A stretch of 64,000 bases of DNA from Cornus controversa (Eukaryota; Streptophyta; Magnoliopsida; Cornales; Cornaceae): assembly GCA_026545225.1 (NCBI GenBank), contig CM048849.1, positions 43,610,336-43,674,335 of the forward strand, written 5' to 3'. The translations under genes and the position numbers were made by a program. Position 1 is the stretch's first letter, and every line of letters starts with the position of its first letter. Below are positions 37,184 through 49,120 of this stretch, piece by piece. The notes beneath the pieces were generated by a model, which worked only from the letters and a program-made list of their open reading frames with translations, was not told the DNA's origin and did no database searches.

Positions 37184-38350
37184 TTGCTGTGTGTTTTTTT
37201 TGGACTCGATCAGATCAGTATGTCGTCGCTAATACCAGTGGGGTTTCGATTTTCCCCTACCGAGGAAGAACTGATAACTCACTATCTAAGAAGAAAGATA
37301 AAGGGAGAACCCTTGCCTTGCGAGGGAGTAGTATTGGAGCGTGACATTTATGGAAAATCTCCATGGGATGTATTCTTGAAGAACGACCCATGGCATTCAT
37401 TCAAGATCACCAAAGATAAATGGGAACATGTTATTTACGTGTTTACCAAGTTGAAGAAAATTGGCGGTTCTAAGAAGAGAATTTCTAGGACAGCCGGTTG
37501 TGGCACATGGGACGGCCAAACTGGCATTGATACAATTCATAATCAACAGAAACACCATATTGGATTCAAGAGGATGCTCGCTTTCCAAGTAGATAATTCT
37601 GAGTTCGGTTTGATCATTCCCGCGCGAGGTCACTGGATTATGCATGAGTATTCGCTCGGTGGTCTCAGTTTGGATGGGCTACAACTACAAGATCACGATG
37701 ATGAATATGTTCTTTGCAAAATTAAAAGAGATGATTCTAAATGTCTCAGGAGAGCACCAAAGTATAAGAATCATCGTGGAGCGGTTGATGATGATCATCT
37801 TGGGTACACTACTACTGCTACTACTCTTGATGAAACAAGACGTCAAGTATCCAAGACAGAAAATCCAACTCGTAAGAAGATGCGATATGAGGCCTCTAGT
37901 ACTACTCCACAAAACTTTGATGTTTGTGTGCAAGATCAATCTGTGACATTGGGTCATCAGTTTCTTCTAACACAACAAAGGATGTGTTCATCACCAAACA
38001 ATATATCCTTTGACGCACCTACAACGGCGAATCAGCTGTTGTCAATGCAAGAATATCACTGTTTATATGAACAATCTGTGACAATGGGTCATATGTTGGT
38101 TCCAACTCAAGAAAGCCCGTGTTCATCAGCCAACAATATATCCGTTGATGCAACTACAACGTGGAATGAGCCGTTGTCAATGCAAGAATATCACTGTTTA
38201 TATGATCAATCTGATTTATTTGCAAAGAACATTGATCCAGAATTGGAGGCACGCCTCAATGTTATCTCTGAATTGCTTATGGCTGATGATGAGCCATTAC
38301 TTTCAGTCAGCATCATGGATCAAATCCAAGAAAACCTTTTGCTATTTTAA
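37184..38350 (+). CDS. Divergent NAC-domain transcription factor, copy A
   Basis: A single exon of 388 codons. NAC proteins are plant transcription factors that dimerise and bind CATGTG/CGT-type sites. Subdomain A is P-V-G-F-R-F-S-P-T-E-E-E-L-I-T-H-Y-L. Subdomain C is unusual: T-A-G-C-G-T-W-D-G-Q-T replaces the usual G-Y-W-K-A-T-G. Subdomain D is H-W-I-M-H-E-Y-S-L and E is Y-V-L-C-K-I-K-R. Methionine 13 (37220, M-S-S-L) is the more likely start, because homology begins there; the upstream ATG adds 12 residues. The tail has two 45-residue repeats at 37937-38206. There is no C-terminal membrane helix. Most NAC genes have introns in the domain; none is seen here. The product looks intact, but expression is unknown. 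Confidence 0.85.
   Translation: MLCVFFGLDQISMSSLIPVGFRFSPTEEELITHYLRRKIKGEPLPCEGVVLERDIYGKSPWDVFLKNDPWHSFKITKDKWEHVIYVFTKLKKIGGSKKRISRTAGCGTWDGQTGIDTIHNQQKHHIGFKRMLAFQVDNSEFGLIIPARGHWIMHEYSLGGLSLDGLQLQDHDDEYVLCKIKRDDSKCLRRAPKYKNHRGAVDDDHLGYTTTATTLDETRRQVSKTENPTRKKMRYEASSTTPQNFDVCVQDQSVTLGHQFLLTQQRMCSSPNNISFDAPTTANQLLSMQEYHCLYEQSVTMGHMLVPTQESPCSSANNISVDATTTWNEPLSMQEYHCLYDQSDLFAKNIDPELEARLNVISELLMADDEPLLSVSIMDQIQENLLLF
37937..38206 (+). repeat. Two 135-bp in-frame tandem repeats in the NAC tail
   Basis: Units 37937-38071 and 38072-38206 each encode 45 residues, beginning Q-S-V-T-(L/M)-G-H, with C-S-S-x-N-N-I-S-x-D-A in the middle, and ending S-M-Q-E-Y-H-C-L-Y. The other copy has the same repeat at 57825-58094. 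Confidence 0.9.
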
Positions 38351-39190
38351 GATGATCGAGCTTGTTTAGTTATTTGTTCATACTCATTTGTCTATCAGTT
38401 TGTCAATTCTAAATTGTAAATAGTAAAGAGCGAATGAGACATTATTTTGGAGTTTCTGATTGTAAATGCTAATACGGAGATTCAATTATTTTGCGAGCAA
38501 TAAAATGTGTTCATGAAAGTTCAGCCCCTCTGGATTATATGTGGTGTTGCACTGTCTGAGTCTGTGAAAGTTTGTTTGTTACTAGTATTATTCTTATTTT
38601 TTCTATCTTTGTTGCAATTACTCTACTTATATGCATGCTTGATTTAGATGGAGCTGAATGTCCATGTAGTTATATAGTTCAATTTATATTGATCCCATAT
38701 GCTAGTGTGAACCTGAAAGGCAGAACATTAAAAAATGTACTATCCAACCTTAATCTTAATTTGCTGCTACTGTTATGTGGTATGGAGGGAGAGAAATCTG
38801 AGATTAATTCTACTCTAACAGCTCTAAGGGAAGCACTGAGCTGGTGAATTTGGGGAAATTACTCAGGAGAACCTGTGTTGAAGCAAGAATTAATGGAGCC
38901 TTCCTCAAAAAATGCAGGTGCTGAAAGGTGAGCTGATGTCGAAGGCTGGGAGAGAAGTTTTCATGCCATGTTTCAGACTTCCAAAAAATGCAGGTGCTAA
39001 TCTTTGATGCCTAATCAGAGCTGAAGCTGGAAAGTTAGAATTGAATTTTTATGCTGCTTCCAATAAAAATGTGGTTTGGCTGAGATTTTGGTCCTAAAGG
39101 AAGCTTAAAAGCTGATCTTAGCTTGGGGCAGTGGTTGTTGTAGTGGAGGGTGATTGCCAACAAGTGATGGGTTTGAAGCCTTCATTGCTG

Positions 39191-39264
39191 GTGCAGTGCA
39201 GCCCATTGGGTGTGAGGGAATGCAATGGTGCAGTGCAGCCCATTGGGTGTGAGGGAATGCAATG
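39191..39264. repeat. 37-bp tandem repeat
   Basis: Two consecutive 37-bp units start at 39191 and 39228, each containing GTGCAGTGCAGCCCATTGGG. A degraded third begins at 39265. Confidence 0.85.
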
Positions 39265-40034
39265 ATGTAGGGCAGCCCATTTGTGCTAGTCAAATTGCTA
39301 TTGAAACAAAACAGAGTGATTGTGATTCGGATGTTTGGCCTGCTGGGTTATGAAAGGCCTTGGATGTACACTGTTCTCTTTCTTAATAAGTACACCTCCT
39401 ACTATAATTAATTACAGTACATAAATAAAGCGTGGTGGCAAACGGCTCTCTCTCTCTCTCTTTTAATTGGAGAAGTACCAATTCAAGCGTGTGCCAACTC
39501 ACTCTGCCTTCCTCTTTCTCTCTCTACACAATGAGATCAAAATGATGCAAATCGTCTCAAAAGCACCCTCTGCTGCCATGGCTTCCTTCTCTTGTTCTAG
39601 GGTTTATTTCTCTCTCTCTCTTCCAATTCTTTTTCAACCTTTTCTCTTCATATATATATATATACACTATTCGAAGTATATACTTCAACCTTTTGACATG
39701 TTCGGAGTATTTTTTTCCCCTTAAATGTTGGAAAATTTCGTACAATATGAAGTGGTATTATTGTAATTGATGAATATTTTACCTTCAGAGAAGGGTTCCT
39801 AAGATTGAAGGTGTTGAAGGGTTTGGTCTTTTCCCTTTCTAATTAGAATTGTTGATTAGAGACTTGTATTCATTTGTTCATGAATTTTTTTTTTGTAGAA
39901 TTTTCAGTCATTTACTTTGTTCATATTTTGCCTTTCAAAGAATGTCATTATTGGCAGTAGCACTTCTATTACTCATGAGACCTGGGGTACGTGAAATCTT
40001 AATTTCTGTTTTAGAGAAGTTTAAATTGATACGA

Positions 40035-40110
40035 CCAATGGGCATTTGCCTAGATGATAGGATATCCCCTCCCAGGAGGTTGAGAGTCCGAGTCCGGTTA
40101 GGGGCAATAT
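40035..40110 (+). mobile_element. tRNA-like SINE fragment in a GLX2 intron
   Basis: A box-like TTGCCTAGATGATAGGA and B box-like GAGTCCGAGTCC occur about 40 bases apart. No cloverleaf and no clear tail; low confidence. Confidence 0.3.
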
Positions 40111-42464
40111 TGTGGGTGGGTGGGTGTGGTTTTGCTTGATTTTTTTTTATAAAAAGGTTAGACTGATATGGTTTGTGTAAGGTGATTATTTCAGTATTAT
40201 TTTCTGTCTACATGCATTTAGATCCTCTTTCTTAAGTTGGATTTTGAATTTTCATAGAATTTTGTATATATGGTTAGGCAAGTGGTTCAGATAACTTCCA
40301 TGACTGGGGCTTGTTTCTATGTTAGAGTTCAAAACTTATATTCATTTTTTGATCCAAGTAGTGGGTTGAGGTGTGCTTCAGTTTTCCTCGTCATATGATA
40401 TTTACCAACAATGGATTTTTTTGCCATAGATGCTTGTTTTCACATCCGTTCTTGGTATAGTTGAAAACGTTTAATTGGAAAGTTGTTTTTACTTTAGCAT
40501 TTTAGCTAAGCACTCTAGATTTTCTTTGGTCACCAATGCTTGTTCTGGTCTTTCACCAATGCTAGTTCACTTTATATGAATGAATTCTGAACCCTCTCCC
40601 TTTTTTTATTGTATTAGATGAGGGGGGAGCTTTGCATAAGGCCAGGCTTGAGACAAATTTTCATTAGAAAAAATCTTGTATATGGATTTGTGAAGTTCCT
40701 GTCGTTGCCATTCAAAACCTTGCGGGGAGTCAGTTGTTCCCTTGGAGTTAATCATTTATGCAGTGTTATCAATGTTTCTTCTACATTGCAAATTGAATTG
40801 GTGAGCAGATGTTCCCTTTTTTCCCCCTTGTGTATAATTAATGATTTGAAAACTTTGGCTACTATATGATCCATTATTCTAAGGTGCTTAAATATTGGCA
40901 ACATTTCTTTATAACTACTTTTTATGATTTGCTGTCAAACTTATTTTTACTTGTGCAAATGCTTTGCAAATGAAAACGTTATCTGACGTTACCAGTGAAT
41001 TTTCTATGCCTTTAACATTTTCAACAATGCAATGCGTCAGAGGTATATATATATTTTTTTAAACTAAAAGAACTTATCATTTGATGTTATATGTTTTCCA
41101 AATGTAATTGAAATTATGAGGGTTTTATTTATTTATTTTATCATATTGACTAATTTAATAAGCAACATCTTTTGCACAAACAGGGGAGTGTCTCTTGTTG
41201 CCTTAGATGCGTGCCTCCTCAATTTATTCTAGTTGAATGTATATAATTTCATGTGCTTGTGCATGTGTATGTGTGTGCACATTTATGTGGAAACTTGCAC
41301 ACAACACACACATACACACCATATCATCCCAGCTTACATGCATTTTGTATATGCGTTCCGGTCCCTATTAATCTTTGATGAATTTCCCCATCATTAGGTA
41401 CCATGTCTCAAGGACAACTATGTATATATTTTACATGATGTGGATACTGGCACTGTTGGAGTCGTTGATCCTTCTGAAGCAGTACCTATTATAGACATCC
41501 TGAATAGGAAAAATCATAATTTGACCTACATAATGAACACTCATCATTACTGTGATCCCACTGGTGGGAACTTGGAATTAAAAGAAAGGTATGGTGCAGA
41601 GGTACAGTAAATTTATCTTCGGGAACAATTTATATGTTAATATTTTATTTTTTAAAAGGTATATGTTAGATGTTTGAATGATGTTTAAAAGAACAGTAAC
41701 TCTAAAAAATAGAATTTTCTCAAGTCCAATTAGTCTTTTATTCATTTTGCTGCTGATTAACCATGTCGTGTGGTGTGGTGGGATTTTTTGCTTTGGTCAA
41801 CGTTTCCCCCATCTGCAAAATAATGTTTGCATGCAGGAAGATCTCAGATTACTGTGTCTTGAAGAAAGTACTTGATCTTTTCTTACCTCTATAAATATGA
41901 TAGTTCCCAAATTCTTCCAAACAACAATGTACTACTCCGTGGCTATGACAGATTTCAGAAAGACAATTAAATGCTCAATTAGAAAGATAAAAACTTGAAA
42001 CAAAAGGGGACGAGTAAATTTGTGTCTTGGCCAATTTCACATGTCAAGTAGTGTGATTTGGTCAAGAACAAAGCTGACTAGCAGACTTTGTCTAGTTCTT
42101 TTTATCAATTGTCATCTTACCACATATAAGGTGACATTAGTGCAAAGTGAAAACCATTTGCGATCTTAATTTTCATGCTACTAGAATTGAAACTACCCTA
42201 AAGGCTTCTTTCTATGAGCTATTGCTACAATTTTCTCAAATTGACCGAGTTTTGATGCCTTGAACAGAGACTTTGTGCAATTAGCATAGTTTTTGTAGTA
42301 ATGTAGTTCTGACTTCTGATCTATTCTTTACTAAGCTTTTGTTTTTTAAAAGTTATCCAGATTCGTATGCTAAAGTCAAGTCCTATCACTTTCAAATGAT
42401 ATTTTTTTTTATTAGCATATATATTGCCACTTTAACTTAATACGCGAGGAATAAGGGGTGAATG

Positions 42465-42610
42465 TCCTTATGAGCCATTGCTTGGTATATTGGTAAAAGC
42501 TCAGTCCGTTAAGCATGAGAATGCTGGTTTGAATCTTGAGAGGAATTACGTTTGCCTTTATTGCAAAAAGATTAGGTCTCCAAGCACCCTTGATCAATGT
42601 AGATCACAAT
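42465..42610 (+). mobile_element. tRNA-derived SINE
   Basis: TGCTTGGTATATTGGTAAAAGC resembles an A box region and CTGGTTTGAATCTTG a B box, at SINE spacing. A non-tRNA body follows. A related unit lies at 42855. Confidence 0.45.
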
Positions 42611-42854
42611 GGGTAATGAAATTCTTAAGTAATTTTTATGTGCAGTGACACAAGAACCAAGAAAGCAAGATTCTAGGTGTAACATTGTAATATCTCATTT
42701 AAGGGGATGTTTGGAATAAATGGAAGTTAAAAGGTTGTGCTTTGTTTTTGTTTCTCATAAAGTACTTTACAGTTATTATTGTTGAGAAAGAGAGTATTTC
42801 TAAGGTAATTTTGAAAATTGATTTGAAAAATAGATATTTGTAGAGAACATAAAA

Positions 42855-43020
42855 AGGGTTATTGCTTAGTGCAATGGTAAAAGCTCAGTCTTGCACACAT
42901 GAGGACACAGTCGAGTATGAGAGGGATGACTTTGTGCGGAAATAAAACCAAAGTTGAGGTCTGTCTCGAATCTTTCCTCCCATCATCCTGCGTAGGCAGG
43001 ATTATTGTGTAATGGCCTTT
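42855..43020 (+). mobile_element. Au-like SINE
   Basis: It opens with TTAGTGCAATGGTAAAAGCTC and ends CCTGCGTAGGCAGGATTATTGTG-like before a short T-rich tail. The order of a tRNA-like head followed by a GCGTAGC-type body recalls the plant Au SINE family. The B box is degenerate. Family assignment is from memory. Confidence 0.45.
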
Positions 43021-43823
43021 ATTTACTTATTTTATGTTTCTGGGAAAGATCAAAATGATCTTTAGGAAAAATAATTATAAATAGCAAGATGATGCATCCT
43101 TTAAATTTCAATATTTCCAAGAAACGTGTTTAAGAAATTTGTTTTAGAAGTAAAACCCAATTCGTTTATTCTTATTTCTTTCTTTTTTTTTTTTTTTTTT
43201 TGTTTTGTTATATGTTAACTTTCTTCTTCCCATTTGCTTTATAAGCATTCTCCTCTTTGCTACAAAATCTCTATCTTCCTTGTTTGAGACGGATTATAGC
43301 TTCTAGGAGTCTAGGGTTTAAGTTGTTATGGATCGTCATAGCTCCAGCCTCCATTCCTATTGTCAATTACAATTTCACCATGTATGATGGAGATGTACGT
43401 TTTAGTGCGGCATTCACCTTGATCTTAAAGTCTCATGCTTCAAGCGCTGTAACTTGTATTGATGTCTGAACTATTTTGGATTATGTTTTCCTAAAAAAGA
43501 CTAAGGATATAGGACTCGACTTCAAAGCTACCATAGTTTAAAAAGTTTATTACATTTCAAAATCCCTACTTATATAATCCAATAAAATTAGTCCTTACTA
43601 AAATTAAAAAAGAAATCCAATAATATATGAACTTGGTTGAAATGTGCTAAAACTTGAATTGGAAAGAATCAAAACTGAGATAGGGACAGAGGATGGCCTC
43701 ACTGGGTGGTGTTGAAGGAAGGGAGATTTGATGTCTGCTCCTAAAATTGAGCCCTTAGGGGGGAGACTCCTTTTTAATCGTAGGTTTTTCTTAGAAGGTT
43801 ATTTGGCTTTCTATAACACATGG

Positions 43824-43980
43824 CTAAGAAGCACGGAAACTTCCAGGAGAATACCATAGATGTGTTGGATACTATCCTGTATTCCTGTGTGGATACCGAC
43901 ACTTCTCGGGCACCCCCAGATGTGTTCAACACATGTGTGTCCTTTATTTGAAATCAGAATTTTTAGTTTCGGAGACATTG
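43824..43980. mobile_element. Partial relative of the hAT-like MITE at 3770
   Basis: CTAAGAAGCACGGAAAC matches the terminal repeat of the 3770 MITE at most positions. Degenerate GACAC/GTGTC-type repeats follow (ACCGACACTTCTCGGGCAC). No second terminal repeat is found nearby. Confidence 0.4.
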
Positions 43981-45354
43981 CCGACATTTGTTGGGCGTAT
44001 GCTAAGACGTTATGACTAAAAAGTGAATGTGAACAAGAACCAAAACAACCACATTTATGACTGAAAAAGCATCATCTAGTCCCCTCCATGATGATACACT
44101 TTAAGCCTATATAACTCTATGGAGGACAAAAAAATTGGACCAGCTGAGTTACTGAGTTACGTTTGATCTTGAAAAATGCTTCATCGTATAGTTTACTTAA
44201 ATTGTGGTAATACTGTTTGAATTCCTCTTAAAAGGCATAGAATTGTATTGAAACCTGCTTTCTTTGTCTAGGAAAATCTTCTTGCATTCTCTTCCAGCTA
44301 GCCCATGTCCTCTAGGCAAACACACTTAAATCATGGTTAGAATTGGATATTACATAATATTTTTTTTGATACAAAGAGTTGTAGTGTACATTTTTGTTAG
44401 TAATCTTTCTTTCACTTTCTTTTTTTTATTTTTATTTTTAGATGGTTTAGTTTATGTTGCTTGCAATTGTTTTGAATTTTTCTATTTTTGTTATTTTTAG
44501 GTAATTGGCTCAGGAATATACCAAGACAGAATACCTGGGATTGATATAGTTTTGAATGACGGGGACCAGTGGATGTTTGCAGGCCATGAGGTGCTTATAA
44601 TTGAAACTCCGGGTCATACCCAAGGTTGTTTTCCTTGCTCACCCGTTAGATATTTATCTGGATGAAGTACTTAAGAAACAATTTTTATTTTGAATTTGGT
44701 ATATGAAAACATATCATATCATTTGTTTATAAAATCAATTTTTTTTTTATCATTATATCACCTTCACCTTGTTTTTTATGACTGTGCATTGTTCAAAGTT
44801 TATGTTTATAATGTGCAGCATGAATCTTTTAGGTCTATGATCCTCTTTGCATAGAATGTTCATGTTCTTCAAATTATTTATTGTAGTGTTGAACATTTCT
44901 ATAGATGTAGGGAATGCATCATATGCGACTAGAAACGGTCCATGAGCCATATGTGTGATCATAGACAATATACGCGCGCACACATATATATAGGAAAAGG
45001 GAGAAATGTGGGAGTGAGAAAAAAGTTTAGTGAATTTTGGGAGGGATGGATGATGAAGTGGTAGATTCCGAGTTGTACTAGGCAACTAGTGCCTGTTTTC
45101 TTAAAACAAGTAACTGTGTTGTCAGACTGGTGCCTATATTTTTTGTCAAGGCTAGATTGTTGGGCATCTGAGCAGAATTAGGCTATACACTCTCTCAGTG
45201 TTCCAGGTGCATGCATTAGCTCATTTCTACAAGTCATCAAGCATATACTTTGGCATAACTGAGTGATGCACAAACTATAATTAATTAGGTTTTATTAGAT
45301 AATAACATCTGATATATTTCAGGGAGAAATATCTGTTTTTAATTATTTTGGACA

Positions 45355-45520
45355 TCATGGTGGTTGTCGGGGTGGATTCACGTATCCTAGGGACTATGTT
45401 ACATGGACTCTTCAAAAGTACATGCGGTAATCGTGTCAGACACGTCACTCGGCCATGGGTATTATGGGATATGTGTTCGACACATTTGGTTGGACACGCA
45501 TCTAAAAGGAATATCCAAGT
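45355..45520. mobile_element. MITE-like fragment rich in GTGTCNGACACG
   Basis: CTATGTTACATGGACTCTTC followed by CGTGTCAGACACGTC and GTGTTCGACACATTTGG resembles a dispersed plant repeat of the same style as the MITE at 3770. The ends are unclear. Confidence 0.3.
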
Positions 45521-45959
45521 ATTGAATTTTATTTTTTAATTATTGTAATGCGTGAAAGACCTATGTTGAATACTATGTTACATAAGAACATTATTTTACT
45601 CTAGAAAAAATATATATTAAAGACAAGTGTCCTTGTGTTTTTTTGTTTGGGGATTTGATACATTCGACATTTACACATACCCGCACCCCACATGCTTACC
45701 CAAGTCCAAGTAAAATAGTTGAAGCAGACCAAATATTTCAAAAACTCTTTGACCAAATATTTCAAAACTCTTCTTTTCCCCTGTGGACATAACATAAGTT
45801 CATTTTATATAACTTTCCCTCTAAGACATTTTTGGTTGGCGCATTTTTAGTTGTTCATACCCCTAACCATTTAAGTCAAAAGTTCTCTTTCATCCCTGGT
45901 GTTTGTCATGTTTTTTTTGTTTTTTGATGTGAATAACTAAGGGCCTATGATATTTTTTA

Positions 45960-46061
45960 CTTTGTCATATAACTGTTAAAAAATATATCAATGCACATTC
46001 CTTTTTTACTGGCTTTGTCATATAACTGTTAAAAAATATATCAATGCACATTCCTTTTTAT
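45960..46061. repeat. 53-bp tandem duplication
   Basis: CTTTGTCATATAACTGTTAA and the bases after it occur twice, starting at 45960 and 46013. The copies are essentially identical, so the duplication is recent or recently homogenised. Confidence 0.85.
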
Positions 46062-46511
46062 TTTCTTGTTAGGACTTTGTTAGGGGATTTTTTTAAAGGG
46101 GTTTATTTTAATTATCTCATCATTATTTTTATTATGCATGGAAATTTGCTTAAAATAATAACAAAACTAGTAGGATACCAAATATAATATAGGATTTATC
46201 ATCTTTTTTATTTTTTAATGAGGGACATCAGCCCTTTTATCCCTAAACCATTATATTCTTGTCACAAAGTTATGAACCTTTTAGTAACATATGGTTTTAC
46301 TTTTCATCTTTTTTTCTCAGATAATGTGGTTTGATTTTGGTTTCATGGGATAATTGTCTGTTATAAAGTTTGAAAGGACTAATTGTACAATCTAAATATA
46401 CAAGCAAAGGGGTGACGTTAATGACAACATGAGTATTTAAAAGAAATTTAAAACTAGTTGTATTATGGATTTTGCACTTCCGAGTAATTTGAATGAGATT
46501 ATGCATAAATA

Positions 46512-46930
46512 AAACAACAACAACAACAACCAAGCCTTTTTCCCAACTACTTGGGGTCAGTTTGCATTCCGCTTTATTTAAGGCCATAGCCTTAGTCAAT
46601 TCACACGCTATCATATCCTTCTTTACTAATTCTACCTATGTTAACTTTGGTCTTCATCTTCCCCTAGTGTTAGCCTCCATGTGGACTATGGCATTTTTCC
46701 TAACGGGCACCACACCTAAAGGTCTTCTTTGCACTTGTCCAACCATCTTAATTGGTTCTCTCATTTTATCTTCAATTGGTGCTACTACAACTATCTCCCG
46801 AATGCTATCATTTCTAATTTTATCCTTTCTAGTCTCTATCACACGTTCATCTCCAAATTCACATTTCTGCCACACTCACTTTATGCAAATGTTGTTTCCT
46901 AGTTGCCAACATTCTGTTCTATAAAGTATT
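46512..46930 (-). mobile_element. RTE-clade LINE 3' end with (TTG)n tail
   Basis: The minus strand encodes R-K-D-K-I-R-N-D-S-I-R-E and A-P-I-E-D-K-M-R-E, then Q-R-R-P-L-G, the signature C-terminal stretch of plant RTE-type LINEs. It then runs into a (TTG)n tail, seen as AAC repeats at about 46512-46530, the usual RTE terminus. It is strongly 5'-truncated. It lies in the last traceable GLX2 intron, opposite to that gene. Confidence 0.75.
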
Positions 46931-47199
46931 CCTTTATGGCTGGTAATATAGAAATATAGAAAAAAATAGATTATTCATAATGTGGTTTACAAGTAATGAA
47001 GTAAATTAGTTCGAAAAAATTATTACTTTTGTTTCACAAAGGACCTTTCACAATCTATTAGATTTCGGTCTGGATTCATCAAAGTTAACACAAACTTATT
47101 AATGTTGATCTTAATTCCAAGCAGGTCATATTAGCTTCGATTTTCCGGGATCAAGCGCAATCATGTGGCAAGCTTTTTGAAGGAACCACTGAACAGGTA

Positions 47200-49120
47200 A
47201 TTTGACCTCACTTTCTTTTTTTCTTTTGGCTACCATCCTGCAAAATGTTTTGTGCATATAAAATTTCTTAATCTATGCGGATGCATGATGGCATATAAAT
47301 ATTTAGGTTTTCTTGCTTTCAAGGTATTTACATAGTCAATGCTCTGGGCTTTTGCCCCTATTCTGCTCTCATTCTCACCCCTAGATTGTGCCCCTTTACT
47401 TAATTTAGTGCCTGTAGGGTGCCAGCTATGCATGTGTTGGTGTATCCAATAAGGGAAAAAGATTCTAGTTAAAATGTTCATTAGATTGTGTGCATCGCTT
47501 TACATGCTGTACAAATCAGAGCATTTCGCATCCTATTTTTCCTCCACTCTTGCAGCCCAAGTGGTGGAGGATGTAGGAGGTTGCCACATAGTGTTCTTCT
47601 ATTTTATTCTTTTCCAAGGGAAGAAAAACTTTCATTAGAGCAATCAAATATGAATACAATCCGTATGAGCCCTCTCCTCTATGAAAGCAAGGAAACATCA
47701 GAAAAACACAGCCTCTCTTCTCTACATAGCATACTGGGCAAGGCTCTGGGTTAAACCATTTACTTGCCTCTTAACCCAGCCCAGCTTCCATTTGTCATGT
47801 ACCTGAAGAATGGACTGAATGTCCTCCCAAATAGCAGCAGTACCGACTGAAACTCTTCTCAGATTGATCACCAAGCTACAATCTCCTTCAATCACCACTT
47901 CTGTTAACTCCCATGCTTGAGCCCACTTTAAGGCTATCCTTGCAGACATGGCTTCAAATATTAATACTGAAGTAACCCTTGGGAAGAAGTGAATGACAAC
48001 CTTTAATACCTTTCCTGTAGAGTAGCAGCATCGTTGGATTGAGCTCTATAGGCAGCATCAAAGTTCAACTTCAAAACTCCATCTGCAGGTGCTTTCCATC
48101 TCACAAAGTCAGGTTGTGAAGTACTACCTACCCCAGCTTCATGAACTTCCTTCCCAGTCTCTTGAAACTCATGCCAGTGATTTACAGCTGACTGCACCAC
48201 TACAATCTCATCAATCTCCTTATGTTCAAAATAGGACTGATTCCTATTCTTCCATAAGTGCCAAGCATACATAAAAAACTAGATGTAAAAACAGAACTCT
48301 ATTTTCTGCCTTTTCCCACAAAATCATCAAATTACAAAACCATTGTTCCCAAGAGCAAGAATGAGATGCCCATAGTGTTCTTCTTATGAACATGTTAATT
48401 TTATTTAATTACTTTCTGGTTAGCTTTATTGTTATTATTATTATTTTCTGGTGAGCTTTTAAATTGTTACCCACACGCAGAACATGCGCAAAACTTATAG
48501 TCAACCTCTCTTGAGGTTATGATGAAAATATAGATTCCCTCAAGCTGTTGAATGTCTGTTTAGTTTGTCAAAGAAGTTCTCTCAGAATGTTGAAATTGCT
48601 CCTTTTAAATAAAATGACATAACTATTCCTACTCATCCTTCACTTATCAAAAAAAAAGTATCCCTACTGATCTTTCTAAAACGACAAATTTAACCCTCTT
48701 TATAGGACAAGGAGGAATTGCATTGAAATTTCACTGTAATTTGATTTTCATTAATAAATACTTACCCTTTCCCCCAAAAAAAAAAGTCATCTATGAAATT
48801 CATTTCATCATACCACTCTCTCTATTTCTAACATTTCTCTTTTCGTTCGTTCTATTCTTTCTCCTCTCAACTTATCTAGTTCACTCATACAAGCCCTCCA
48901 TCTGACTTGGACACTTGCAGTTCCAGATTCTTAACCAGCCAATCACATTTTCTTTACATTAGTCTATAGATAATATTCAATGATAGATAATGCCAGAAAC
49001 ATATTATGTCGGAGAAGGCAAAGCATTTGCTCACGTCCTATGATATTCTATCTTTTAGGTCTATTTACTTGGTAATTGGGATCATTTGATGTGTATATGT
49101 ATATATGACCTTGTAAGTCT
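47200..49120. repeat. Block C: third copy of part of FTA intron 2
   Basis: The sequence matches 31513-33440 (block A) and about 51375-53308 (block B). It starts three or four bases after the donor of GLX2 exon 5 and ends at GTAAGTCTC, where LINE sequence begins. It carries the same truncated LINE (47601-48370, with the CATAGTGTTCTTCT scar at 47587-47600 and 48371-48384). It is more diverged from A and B than they are from each other. Confidence 0.88.
47601..48370 (-). mobile_element. Copy in block C of the truncated LINE (RNase H end)
   Basis: This is the block C copy of the insertion at 31914-32683, with the same 14-bp flanks and the same frame break after D-A-A-T. The RNase H part 47722-47949 reads [13 protein letters not shown] and W-V-K-R-Q-V-N without stops. 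It moved with the block, not as an independent insertion. Confidence 0.8.

Larger units (their letters stand above)
30546..38908. repeat. Block A: segment duplicated at 50435-59029
   Basis: From 30546 this segment matches 50435-59029 over its whole length, at an offset of 19,865-19,889 bases until about 58.4 kb. It holds the distal half of FTA intron 2, FTA exons 3-5, the intergenic region and a NAC gene. It shares TTCTAC with the copy at the left junction and ends at TTCCTCAA. A sub-part, 31513-33440, has a third copy at 47200-49120. Confidence 0.93.
39542..47196 (+). pseudogene. GLX2: Broken mitochondrial-type glyoxalase II (hydroxyacylglutathione hydrolase)
   Basis: Five exons can be traced: 39542-39601, 40618-40800, 41398-41601, 44501-44624 and 47125-47196, in phase up to the last. 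Exons 1-2 give a presequence (M-M-Q-I-V-S-K-A, then C-S-V-I-N-V-S-S-T-L-Q-I-E-L) like that of plant mitochondrial GLX2. The catalytic part follows: [17 protein letters not shown] and E-T-P-G-H-T. Glyoxalase II hydrolyses S-lactoylglutathione using a binuclear metal site. Here the T-H-x-H-x-D-H motif reads T-H-H-Y-C-D-P, losing two histidines. Exon 5 lacks about ten codons around the conserved G-D-T-L-F, including a bridging aspartate, and goes out of frame. Exons after 47196 are absent; the sequence turns into duplicated block C. I infer a dead gene. Confidence 0.85.

Noticed and set aside
37644..37957. Overlapping 90-100-codon frames inside the NAC gene
   Set aside because: Shadow frames of the NAC coding sequence; their conservation follows from the duplication.
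46493..46924. 143-codon plus-strand open frame
   Set aside because: It is the antisense of the RTE LINE tail, whose protein signature is on the minus strand.
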